DNA of 64,000 nt. Source: Pochonia chlamydosporia 170 (Eukaryota; Ascomycota; Sordariomycetes; Hypocreales; Clavicipitaceae). Position numbers and translations under genes: made by a program. Shown one piece after another: positions 41,891-52,050 of the stretch. The stretch lies in assembly GCF_001653235.2 (NCBI RefSeq), contig NC_035795.1, forward strand, positions 930,001-994,000, read 5' to 3'. The notes below the pieces were generated by a model. That model did not search any database and was not told the origin of the DNA. It saw only the letters and a program-made list of their open reading frames with translations. Position 1 is the stretch's first letter. Each line of letters opens with the position of its first letter.

Positions 41891-42955
41891 CCACAGGACA
41901 GCATCACAGAGTTTACTCATAGAAGTTAGTTGATATTGCGTTTGGCGTACTGCAAGTGTTGAGCTAGTTGATTCGCAGAAATATGCTCAAGTTTACTCTT
42001 ACAGAAAGAAAATTCAGCGGACAAAGTCACTCTGGCTCGTCGAGAGGTATCACAACGGCACGGTCTTGGTATTCTACAAAGTTAGCCATGGTAAATGTAT
42101 GTTACAAGGTTGTTCCTATACCTCAACTCAAGCGCAGACTACGAGAGAATCTTAGCCTGTGCAGTCGGCGTTAAAGTATAGCCTCAAACCTACAGAGCCG
42201 CTATCAACTTTCCTCATCAGAAACAAAATAAGCTGAACATGGTGTCCTCACGTGTCACGCACTTACAAACTCACGACGCCAACAAGAGAGATGCATGTGG
42301 CTGGAACACGTATCATGTTGGAACTCAAAGACAGTTCCGGTGAAGTAAGCCAGTGTGACTTGTAATCTTCCATCATGATATACCATTAATTATGAAGTAG
42401 CTACGTCAAATAATGTATCAAAAAAATGACCGCTAGGTTATTCCAGCAAAAAAGAACGCTCCGCTAATGCATAGAGATAGTACAGGTTATATCCCGTTGA
42501 CATAATGACTTCTCGTTGAACAGTTTCCGAATTAGTATTGCTACAGCAAATGACAATCCCACATGGAGCCACATCTCCACATGGCTGCTGTTAAGATCGT
42601 GGCTGCATGGTATGATGGCGCGGCTACCTGACTATTTTCTGTGGCTGCATGCCGTTCCTGTGCCTTTTGGATCATACTTTGTTGGATCTGCTGAACCTAA
42701 AAATCTGGCTAGAGTCGGGCAATTAGGCTTCTCATTCGCATACATTCAGTACCAGTGTGCGAGCATGTCAAACTTATAATACCATTTCAATAAAGTTAAA
42801 TTTACATAGTCCAACCTCATTTATTCATCTTGTACAATGGGTATTCTGCAAACTAGCTAACCATGCATAATCTTCATAAAACGTAGTCGTATTCGAATTA
42901 GTTGCCCGTGAGTGCGTGTATAACTCTAGTCGTGTATCGTGGTCATAATTAAATG

Positions 42956-42978
42956 AAAAAAAAAAAAAAAAAAAAAAA
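42956..42978 (+). repeat. A(23) homopolymer
   Basis: An uninterrupted run of 23 A lies in AT-rich, gene-free DNA. It may be a slippage tract or the 3' tail of a retroposed sequence. I could not see matching target-site duplications. Confidence 0.85.
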
Positions 42979-43051
42979 GTTCAAATCCTGCCAACACCTG
43001 GTTGTGCGTGAAATTTGGTATAGGCCCATCCATACCTAGTATGAATGCGCA

Positions 43052-43572
43052 TCAAGTAAACCCGCGGCTCTTTTTGCAGAATGGGCAGACATAGCCGTAG
43101 GTATTGAGATCAATAAGCTGTGCGCAAGTTGCGCATCTCCATCTCCAGCCAGTTCGCTTCGTGCGCTTGATTGGTTTCTGTAAAGATTCCGTACTCTTGC
43201 CGCTCTCCGCATCGACTGGCTTCTCGATATCCGCGCTTCCCTGTAGGGTTTCAAGAAAGACCTCGAGTCGGTCAAACGGGTCAACGGCCACAGGTGTCGC
43301 CGACTCCTGATCGCTCGGCGTGTTGGCAGATGGTGTGTGCGCGGCTTTGTAGTGTTCCTCGAGGTCTATGCCTTGTTGAAACCCCCGTGATTGGCATCCC
43401 GGATAGAGACAGTAGATCCAGTCATATGGCCTGTTTACAAGTATTAGGTCCTAGTTCTGTTGACGGAGAGTCGCGAAGTCAAAACTCACCCGAAACCCTT
43501 TTCAACGATATCGACACATGTCTGCGGCTGCGGCTCCTCTGTCCTACGCGACCCTGTGATTTCTTCCGGCAT
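43052..43572 (-). CDS. small zinc-finger protein, 153 aa
   Basis: Exons 43572-43490 and 43430-43052 (59-nt GTGAGT...ACAG intron). The start MPEEITGSRR is the simplest choice. An alternative start about 110 nt upstream (MKYSIRF) would need an additional intron ending at CGCGTAG. After a short N-terminus comes a C2H2-like finger at about residues 33-60 (C-x4-C, then H-x4-H: YCLYPGCQSRGF...EEHYKAAH). A linker and a C-terminal C-x2-C...C-x2-C zinc ribbon (CATCAQL...YVCPFCKKS) follow. It is likely nuclear or RNA/protein-binding. I do not recognise the family. Confidence 0.72.
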
Positions 43573-45687
43573 GAGAATGTGAGTCCACAGGTATTGGCGT
43601 AACCAGCGTAACCAGTAGCCGGGGAGTAGAAACCCGTTGTGGTGGGCGGCGCGTGGTAGTTATGAGGTGCAATACTTACCTGAACCTGATGCTATATTTC
43701 ATGGAGATACCAATTTTATCGATATTCCTGACAGATAGTCACACCGAGTTCTTGCATCAACCAGAAATTGTCAAGCGAAGAGGGGTAGAAAATTCGGAGG
43801 ATGAGAACGATCGATCGGCTTAGTCAGTGTAGATCTGGCGACGGAATGGTATTCACGTTGGAGACGGAGGAACCTCCGTTGGAGTATTTGTGGGGTTTGC
43901 AGGAGTGGATGTGACTAGAAGGGTTCTAATGGGCAGAATGGGGAGGCCAGAAAGCTCCAGGTGTCATGTGCTTGGATTCACCTTGGCACACGACTACCTA
44001 GTACCTAGGTAGTTTGTGGTGGTCTAGGTCTAACATTGAAGTGGCCTTGGGTGGTTTGGATCTATCTTCGACAATTTGATGCTCCGTGTCTGAGGCGGCC
44101 ATGTTCCTAGCGTCATAAAGACGACAACGTAGCGTTGAGTACCATCGGGCCAGAAGGGTGTATTCCCTGTGGTCGGGCGACATGGGAAGGCAGTGTATAA
44201 ACGTCATTAATCGCTGAGCTTGGCTTTTCTCTCTCTCGTTGTTTTGCCACTTCCAAGACTCCTTGCCGTACTTGTGTGACGGCAGTGGTCAAAGTAGGCA
44301 TTCCAGACCACGTACCAAGGAAAGCGGCGCGTCGTGCAAGATGTACATCATAATGCAGACCTGGAAGGTCAATCTGTCAGATCAACTGAAAGGTGCCGCA
44401 TAACTGTCGCGTTGCACTTTGCATGTCGTAAAATTTCGGTGTACCCTTAGTTGTGAAACGTTCCCTTTTAGGTACACACTGTGATACATGTAGCCTAGCA
44501 TTCTTTATGTGATCGGCTTGTACCTATCAAGCCTATACTTAGCACGACTAGACATGTGTGTTTGTACCTGGGTAGTTACCTCAAGACAACACAACTCCTG
44601 GCAGAGTATGTATTGAGACGCTCAAGGCGCCGCACCTGAAAGGCTCATAATCGTGAAATGACTGAACGCCAGTGAGACCTGAAAGCCAACGCTGGACAAT
44701 ACTTAATCACCGCGTGGCTTTGTTGCAGAGGTTGATCAACAAACAACTTGAAAGAGGGCGCACGTCAGCCAAAGAGATGAGATGCAAGGCACCATAGTTC
44801 AGACGAAGCTGCGGGTGGCTGTGACTTGGAGGAGGAGTTTTGCAAGGGAAGCGGAAATCTGGCAGATCAGCTTTGGTAAATTGAAACATCAATGAAAGCA
44901 TCTGGCGCGACGAAAGGGCAGGAGCGCCTCTGCGGCAGGTTCCTGCAACTTGAGGCATGGCAGTGGAGGAAGGAGCAACGAGCTCCAGACACCACACCAC
45001 TCATGCAAGAGATGTAAAAGTAAAAGCCCAGTCTTGATTCTTGACAATGTTTGAATGTTGGCGATCCTGTGCCGATGCCGAGCGCTAAGCCAAATTGAGT
45101 TGTAATGTAAATTCAAAGGCATTTGTCGTTTCAACGTCCATGTCTCATTGTCCCCTTCAACGGATACTCCAAACTGACAATCCAGGTACAGAGAATCAAA
45201 CACCCAGACCAGAAAGCTGTGCCAACTCAGAGAAGCTTCCCTGTCACTGCACTGTGGGGTGCCGGTTCGGTCGTACAAAGACATTCGCCCCATACACAGC
45301 CTCAAGAGAACCTCGATTCATCCAACCAGACTGGAAAACGTTCCTCAAACGACACTCGGTTCTGGATTTCCCGTCGTCTCCACTGGATTAGCCAGGGGCC
45401 GTCTCGAAACCAACAAGTCCCCGCGACCGCAATCATAGCTTTTGGCTGTTTAGCGCCCCTCCAATGTCAATTGTGGCTGCATCAGGCCAACGTTCATGTT
45501 CAAGTTGTCCGTCTCGTTGGCTGGAAGCTTCATTATTCATTTGAAGACGCCCGACCGCTTGCGACGACTTGCCCAGGAGTCCTCGACCGCTCGCCCTTCA
45601 TCTTAGGACAGCTCGCATCACCTCTTCTCTACACAGTCGCCAGCAGAATATCGACACTACCCTTCAAGTACCAGAGCATCTCGAATT
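43573..45687. other. 2.1-kb divergent intergenic region
   Basis: It lies between the zinc-finger gene and eIF4E. No gene is supported. It contains a perfect 9-bp inverted repeat at 43993-44013 and a CT-rich leader-like stretch before the eIF4E start. Confidence 0.5.
43993..44013. repeat. inverted repeat ACTACCTAG-TAC-CTAGGTAGT
   Basis: Perfect 9-bp arms with a 3-nt spacer. The right arm and following bases (TACCTAGGTAGTTTGT, 16 nt) recur exactly at about 60495, in the distant gene-free region. Confidence 0.75.
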
Positions 45688-46645
45688 ATGTCGACACGAC
45701 CCCAGCTCTTTACCCGTGGCCTATCTGGCTTGTCCCAGACCACCTCGGTCAATGACGCCCAGTCGCCCGCTGAACAGCGCGACGATGCAAAGCGCAACTT
45801 TTTGAAGACGATGCGGCCGATGCCGACCCAGCATTACTGGCACGTCTATTTTGACAGGTAAGCACACATCCCTCCGCACAAGGCCTTGCGGCAAATTAGA
45901 CATGATGTAACCAACATCCTCACGCCCGTCAACAGGCAAACCAAGGAACAAAAGCCTGACGACCAGGAATACAAGGCCGAGCTCGAGAAGCTCGGCTCCC
46001 AGATCGAATCTGTCCAAGACTTTTGGCGATATGCGAACAATACACCTGTCGACCAGATCAAGATGCGAGAATCCATCTATCTATTCAAGCAAGGCTTCGT
46101 GCCCATTTGGGAGGATCGACGCAACATAAACGGCGGCAGCTGGACTTTCCGTGTGCCCAAGTCTATCGGGCCGAAAGTCTGGACCCGTATACAGATGTTG
46201 GCTATTGGCGAGCAGCTGCAGAGCGTCCTAGACGAGAGTAAGCCATCATGTCTTTCCGAGGGACGCGGACGCTTGAGCCAAATGCACTGACTCAGCTTCA
46301 ACCGCAATATTGTTTCATTCTCCATGCTAATCTTACATTTTAGACGACCAGCTGTGCGGCGTTGGCCTATCCGTGCGCTTCAACTCACACCTCATCACCA
46401 TCTGGCACCGCGATTCATCCAAGCAAAACTCGATCGATGCCATACTGGCGTGCGTCATGGAAGACTTGCCAGAGGAGCTTCGTCCAAAGCCCGATAATTA
46501 CTTTTACAAAAGACACCGCGACCACAGTGGATTCAAGGCACCGCCAGAGCTGCAACCAGTCCTTGCGTCTCAGGACCGTGCCGAAGCGGCTTCGAACGGG
46601 GCTAATCAGCCTGTAGTCACAGTTGATCCTCCCTCAGCTCACTAG
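45688..46645 (+). CDS. eIF4E-family cap-binding protein, class II (4EHP/eIF4E2-like)
   Basis: Exons 45688-45857, 45936-46237 and 46344-46645 give 257 aa. The eIF4E fold is visible from QHYWHVYFDRQ through SVQDFWRYANN, FVPIWEDRRNINGGSW, and GVGLSVRFNSHLITIWHRDSS. The second cap-stacking tryptophan and its acidic partner (PIWED) are present. In the first stacking position the sequence reads QEYKAELEKLGSQ, with Tyr where class I eIF4E has Trp; that is the mark of class II proteins. Animal 4EHP binds caps but represses translation. In fungi the role of such proteins is poorly known, so a translational regulator rather than the main initiation factor is inferred. The C-terminal 50 residues are an additional disordered tail. 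Confidence 0.88.
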
Positions 46646-47067
46646 GAGCATTACGATTTATGATTTCCCTTTTGATTTTTCCGTCATGTTATATTTACTT
46701 GGGACATGTACGTGGGACATGTGAAAATACTCCCACATTGGGTTACCATGGAACCCCTAAGCTACCAAGGGGAAGCTTCTTGCATGGGATTTACGGGCGT
46801 TTAGAGGTTACAATGCAGTTTCTTTACATGATTACAATAAGAATTCCATCTATATGCGGATCAAACCCCCATAAACGAACAAATACAACAAAAGTAGTCC
46901 ATTGTCCGAACACCACACCTATCCCCAAAGTGACAGACCGCAAAGCAATGCGCGCCCCAAACAAAAGACCAATGTCCCCCAACTCCACGCCAAACAATCA
47001 GCTCAGCGTAAATCAGTACAAACCCGCTTTCATAGATGCAATTGCAAAGTCCTAAAATTCCCCAAAA
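46646..47067. other. convergent 3' region, eIF4E / EF-hand
   Basis: A 422-bp spacer between stop codons. No feature seen beyond 3' UTR-like sequence. Confidence 0.5.
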
Positions 47068-47673
47068 TCACCTCCAAACACCCGCATTCCTCATCACCCC
47101 ATCAAACTCATCCTCCTTCACGCCCCTCGCAACGCCCGCACCCCCATTCGCCTCCAGAATCATATCCTTGAGCACCTCCTCATCCACCTCCTCCTTCAAC
47201 ACGGCCGCCACCCTCCGCAGATGGGCCAGCGTGATGGGGCCCTCTGTCCCGTTTGTGAACAGCCGATACGCCTCGTCGACCTGGGCCCTGTGCGCGGCAT
47301 CCGAGTCGTTTTGCTCGCGGGCGTGGAATTTCAACGCGCATATCGCGAAGAAGGGCTCGTAGGTCGCGAAGCCTTCCTCGTCGGGGTCCAGGATCGCTGT
47401 GAATTCGGCGAGTTCAGATGGTGAGGGGGGCACGCCGAGGGCTCTGCTGGGGTTAGTTTGCTATTCATTGAGGAATCAGGAGTAGACGTACATGAGTGCA
47501 GATTTCACATCATCGATGGGCAGCACGCCGTTCTTCTCCCCGTCCATCGGCTCGGCGAACAGGCCCCATGCTTCTTTGATTTCGCCCTCTTCTTGGGCGG
47601 ATATGTTGTGTTCTTTGGCGAGTTTCGATTGCCGGCCTTTGGGCGCGGCGGGTGGTTTTCGCTTCGGCGGCAT
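47068..47673 (-). CDS. EF-hand family protein (centrin/calmodulin-like), 186 aa
   Basis: Exons 47673-47492 and 47446-47068, with a 45-nt intron (GTACGT...CCAG). The splice joins KSAL to IRALGVPPSPSELAEF, the usual helix after the first EF-hand. After a basic N-terminal tail (MPPKRKPPAAPKGRQ) there are two EF-hand pairs. The loops are degenerate (DGEKNGVLPIDD; DPDEEGFATYEP), so several probably do not bind calcium. The size and basic N-terminus resemble centrin or a light-chain-like adaptor that binds a helix in a partner. The precise subfamily is not clear. The coding strand switches from C-rich to G-rich toward the 3' end. Confidence 0.78.
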
Positions 47674-48261
47674 GGTGGTTGGTGAACTTTGTATGGTCGT
47701 GAGTTTGATGTCACTTGTTGGAGCTCACGCACAGTGCTTAGTGTCCCTCCTAATATGAGCACTGTGCCCCACAGTTGGAGCACTTCTTCAACAGAATGGT
47801 GGATTTTTCTTCGCTCTTTTTTCTTCCTCATGAATTTGGAATTCCTCGTGAATCAGAATTGCGATTGCAAACTCCACGAACAGACGACGCAGTACACCGT
47901 ACGCATTGTTTAATACGTTCTTGGCTACGATCGATGCCCCGATTCACGCGATACTCGACGCAGCAAGTGCTGCCCGCTTCAAAATTTGCTAGAGCTTGCC
48001 GCCTTCGTCCCCAGAGCGAGCAAGTGTGGACAGTGAAGCAATAGCGACATACGGTCATTGTCACGACTTTGATTTTCCGGCTGATGGCTTGCGGGGCCGG
48101 TATATCACGGTGCCTAGCTGTCTCTGGAGACATTTTTATTGTATTTTGTGCCTGTAGATGCATGTGACTACCTTTTCTGTGAATGTAGATACACCGAGTT
48201 ATATTTTAGGTTCAGGTGGACTGAAATGGTCAGACCCGTCGTAGAAGTGTAGATGTGTTCC
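47674..48261. other. intergenic region, GLO2 3' flank / EF-hand promoter
   Basis: 588 bp between two minus-strand genes. No gene is supported. Confidence 0.5.
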
Positions 48262-49444
48262 TCACTTGAAGTTGTTCTTCATCTCGCGCAGTTTGCCCAT
48301 CACGTCTACGGGATCGGTTGCCCCTGTGGCCTTTTGGACGACGGGATCCTGCGATGGTTAGCTTATGCGGGGGTAAAGGACGGGGAATCTTACATCGACG
48401 CGCATGAATACGTTGTGTTGCTGGAAGAGTTAGCGTCTTGTACGGGTAGTAGCTGGTACTTGTGCTTACCTTCTCGTCGCCAATCGTGAATTTGCCAGTG
48501 GTCACCTGGTTGGTGTCCGCAAAGGCTTGCAGCTTCTTGACCGGATCGCTTTGCAGCACGGAAATCGCAAACTTGACGTTGGACTTTGTGTACTCGTGGC
48601 CAGGCTGCGCTTGTTAGTGCCGTTTTTGTGCGTCGGACACAAACTCACATAAACGATTGTGTCGTTGGGCAGTGAACCGAGTCTCTTGTTCAGCGCCTCG
48701 TGCATCTCAGCGGCGTTGCCTTCAAAGAACTTGCCGCATCCTGATACCCGTCAGTTCGGTGTTTCCAAGGGCAGGTCGTCCTGGGCACTCACCACTGATA
48801 AAGAGCGTGTCGCCTGTGAATACTGCCCTGCCGGTATCGTCCTCCATGTAGAAGCAGATACTGTCCTGTGTATGGCACGGCGTGTGCACTCCTTTGACCT
48901 GGATGTTTCCCAGCTTGAAGGTTTCTTCATGGGCGGGCGTCTTGGTTACGCCTTCGCAGTTTTTGCCGCCGATAATCGTCAGATCTGGTGTGCCCAGCTC
49001 GGCGAGCTACCCTCATCAGCATACTGCAAGTATCGTAGTTTCACGCATAACGCACCAGCTTCTTGTTACCGCCTGCATGGTCCCAGTGGCTTAGAAAGTT
49101 AGTTTAGGATACCAAGGTACACTCTGGGCACTAACTGATGTGTGTTTACAATGGCAGTCAAGTTGATTTTGCCCGACGATATGGCGTCTTTGAGAATCGG
49201 CGCAACCCTAGCATCGTCAGTGAATGCAGCTACATCACGATGAAGACACTCACTCTGGCGGGTTGGCAGGGTCGATAATCACGGCATCCTTGGATTTGTC
49301 ATCAACGACGAGGTAGGCGTAGTTGTTGCTACTCCCAACCCCTACGGCAAGTTAGCTACGTTTCTCATTTCCAGGTCTCGAGCTCGTCTGGGAAGTCCAA
49401 ATGTAAGGGTGAAACGTACACATGGGAATCGACTGGATATGCAT
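48262..49444 (-). CDS. GLO2: hydroxyacylglutathione hydrolase (glyoxalase II)
   Basis: Nine exons on the minus strand: 49444-49420, 49341-49254, 49207-49136, 49089-49056, 49006-48793, 48740-48649, 48604-48470, 48420-48394 and 48348-48262. They join in frame to 257 aa. The enzyme hydrolyses S-lactoylglutathione to lactate and glutathione, completing methylglyoxal detoxification. The metallo-beta-lactamase fold is evident: start [20 protein letters not shown], metal site THHHWDH (residues 60-66), [26 protein letters not shown], and C-terminal [10 protein letters not shown] with [13 protein letters not shown]. All metal ligands look intact. Eight introns of 44-78 nt in 774 coding bases, with exons as short as 25, 27 and 34 nt, make this the most intron-dense gene in the window. 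Confidence 0.93.
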
Positions 49445-50613
49445 GTTGCGAGTGTTGTACTTGAAGCACTAGACGGGTCAGCATGTCGTAGATAATCCGA
49501 TGGAGATTGCGTGTTCGTACGGAATTAAGTATATTTGCTTTCTGCCTGGTAATCGGCGCCCTTTTAATAAATTGTAGCATCAAGAATGAACAAAGAGCTG
49601 CGAGGTGAGCTTGGTAATTGAAGCTGCTTGTATGGCGTTGGGGTTGAGCTCCGCTGGCTTGCATGACGTTATGGGTGCACGTGATCGTGATGTGGTGACC
49701 GTCTATGTGATGGCTGGAATAGCTTGAACTTGGGAGTTCTCCGTTATGATCGTATTGTCTATTAATTAAATACATATGGAGTCAAACTCTAGCATGTTAT
49801 GTGAAAATTACCCCTAGGTGCGGTTAATTAATGAAACAAAACATCGACCCCTTATCTCCAACAGAATTGAGAACTAGGACTCAACATTGCTATATGAAAT
49901 GACACCGCCAGCTCGGGACTCATCTATATTTTGCACAAATACGGATAGCTCTCTGTGACTTAGTATGAACAGAGAGGCTGACACCATATCCTCGTGCCTG
50001 TGAACTTGAGCCCATCTAAGGCACTCACATCCAGCCGCAACATCAGCAGACCAACAAATGATGAGGTACAATATCAGACTAGGGTTGTTTCTGCTCATTC
50101 TTTCTGCGAAATTGCATTGATAAAGATAAGGAATCTAAGTTAGCCATTTAAGTAGCTTGATTATAGGTGGACAACACATCATGACCAGCTCAAATTGCCA
50201 ACTACATCTGACCAGATATCCAGACGGACGGCCCAAGACATAATGAGTCCATCACTTTTAACTCACAATCATTGACATGAGTCACAGAAGCACACAATCT
50301 CGAACGAACACCACACGCCTAGCAACATATCCTTCAGATGAGAGACGTAGACGTTCACATAGGTAATCATTTAGCTTGTATAACAAGAGGTATACAAACG
50401 GCTCGCATTCCTCGTCAGAATTCAACATAAATCCACAGCTGGAATGCTGTCATCAAATGCCGGGAGCTAGATAGATCCTGTTTAGGTCCTTTCGCGGGAC
50501 ACATAGTTGCCGTCTCTAAGTCTATCAATAAACCTACCAATGTACCCTGCAACCAAATGCCTAAATCATTCTCATCAACGCCAAATATACTGAATCCAAT
50601 GCAATCCGGGGTA
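49445..50613. other. 1.2-kb intergenic region
   Basis: It holds the GLO2 promoter and the Las1 3' flank. AT content is somewhat raised around 49,750-50,300. No gene is supported. Confidence 0.5.
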
Positions 50614-50690
50614 TCAAACCATGCCAATAGGCTTCGCCTTCCACTCACCCTCATACACCCTCCACCCACTCTTACTCTCACTCACCATCT

Positions 50691-50721
<31 letters not shown>

Positions 50722-51546
50722 CTCTTCCTCCCCCTTATCAACCCTCATCATCACCTCCTTCGACAGCTTCAAACACCTCAAATAGACCTGATTCCCAGGC
50801 AACTCCCCCTGCAACGCCTCAATCACGCGCAACACCCTCCCCCTCTCAAACCCATCCAGCCTCCTCATCGCCCTCTCCCTCTGCGCATCGTCCCCCTCAC
50901 CACGCAGATACTCCAGCACCGTCTCCCTGCACGCGTCGCCCCCCAAATCCCGCCAGTAGTACTCCCATATCCAGACGAGGGCTTTTTGCGCCGCGGCCCG
51001 CAGCTTCGCGAGCGACGGCAGCTGCTCGTGGGTAGCTTGGTGACGCAGCTCGACAAACGTGGCGGGGAGGCCGATTGTCTTTGCGATGGAGTACATGCTT
51101 TGTTTGCGCTGTTTGTCCTGGTGGCTGTCTAGGAGGCCGGTTACGAAACTGCTGCAGTTAGTATCTTTGTGTTTGTATGGCCAGTGAAGGGCGTCATTCC
51201 AGCTTGGACGCATTCATCACACATCAACACCAACGGGAAAAGCAACGTACCGACTAAAGGCAGCAGAATAGGCCGCCCTCACAGCATACATCCCCCCGTC
51301 ACTGCCCCCATCGCTCAACACCGCTGCCGTCAATAAAGCCGTCGACTCCACCAGATGGGGACAGTTCCCGCGCTGCATCCACATGGACACGCGAGCCACG
51401 GCCAGTCTCTGCCGCTCAGCTACATTGTCGGAGTCGGGTGCATCTGCTGCTGATGTGCTGCTGCCTTGGTCAGTCGCGTAGAACTGATCCCGTACGAGGA
51501 GGAGTTCCTTTCGTTCCCGCCACGGCGTGAGGACGTATTGCACCAT
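50614..51546 (-). CDS. LAS1: Las1 pre-rRNA endonuclease (HEPN family)
   Basis: Exons 51546-51251 and 51148-50614 (102-nt intron, CTAAC branch, GCAGCAG acceptor) give 276 aa. Las1 cuts the ITS2 spacer during 60S ribosome maturation, together with the Grc3 kinase, in the nucleolus or nucleoplasm. The Las1 domain starts at once ([16 protein letters not shown]). It includes [27 protein letters not shown] and, near residues 133-138, the catalytic HEPN motif RHQATH. The C-terminus ends [17 protein letters not shown] after an acidic Gly/Glu repeat encoded by five CACCCT units on the plus strand. This is shorter than yeast Las1 (about 500 aa) and lacks its long C-terminal part. Confidence 0.87.
50691..50720. 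repeat. hexanucleotide microsatellite CACCCT x5
   Basis: Five perfect units lie within the Las1 coding region, read on the minus strand as Gly-Glu repeats. Copy-number change in steps of six keeps the frame, so the tract can vary without breaking the gene. Confidence 0.85.
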
Positions 51547-51873
51547 GACCAAGGTCGGTAGGGGGAAGGATTCAAAGTATTTTTTTTTTTTCAATCAATA
51601 CCAGGTTAGGGGTGTGGTTGGTTCAAAGACGGCTTGACGGACAACCACCGACGTCGTTTCGCCGTGCCATTCCCCAGTCGATTGAAAGAGCAGAGTTATG
51701 CAGACGACGGAAAAAAGGGTCCTCATTCTCATCCTCGTCCCAGTGACATGGTCGCTGGTTTACTTTCTCCACCTACACCAAACATTTGCACCTCGACAAA
51801 ATGGGGCGGCAAACGAGTGTTCAATTTTTTGAAACCCGTTTTCCAATATCTTTCGTAAAAGTTGCACCAGGCC

Positions 51874-52050
51874 TCATTTGTGCTCCGTAGCCCAAATCCA
51901 GTGTATCCATGCGAAAAGACCCGCCACAAGCACCACGCTAGAAACGGCACAGAACAAGACCAGTTTTCCGAACCGTCTCCGACCACCTGAATTTCGGATA
52001 GCCGGATAAAAAAGTTGTTTAGCTGACCTCAGTACACCCCCCTGAATCAT
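51874..52050 (-). CDS. possible 58-aa single-pass membrane protein
   Basis: A small open frame from ATG 52050. A basic N-terminal half (RNSGGRRRFGK) precedes one hydrophobic helix of about 20 residues (LVLFCAVSSVVLVAGLFAW), ending IWATEHK. The layout resembles small mitochondrial or ER membrane proteins, but no family is recognised and there is no splice or expression evidence. It may be a chance open frame. Confidence 0.22.
   Translation of the reverse strand: MIQGGVLRSAKQLFYPAIRNSGGRRRFGKLVLFCAVSSVVLVAGLFAWIHWIWATEHK

Larger units (their letters stand above)
41665..43051. other. AT-rich intergenic region with poly(A)
   Basis: 1.4 kb without a supported gene. From about 41,900 the DNA is clearly more AT-rich than the neighbourhood, and it includes a 23-nt A run. 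It could be decayed repeat DNA; no terminal repeats or transposon domains are visible. Confidence 0.5.

Noticed and set aside
43573..43692. Upstream start and extra intron for the zinc-finger gene (MKYSIRF...)
   Set aside because: It is possible by splice signals but less simple than the ATG at 43572, which reads straight into the conserved part.
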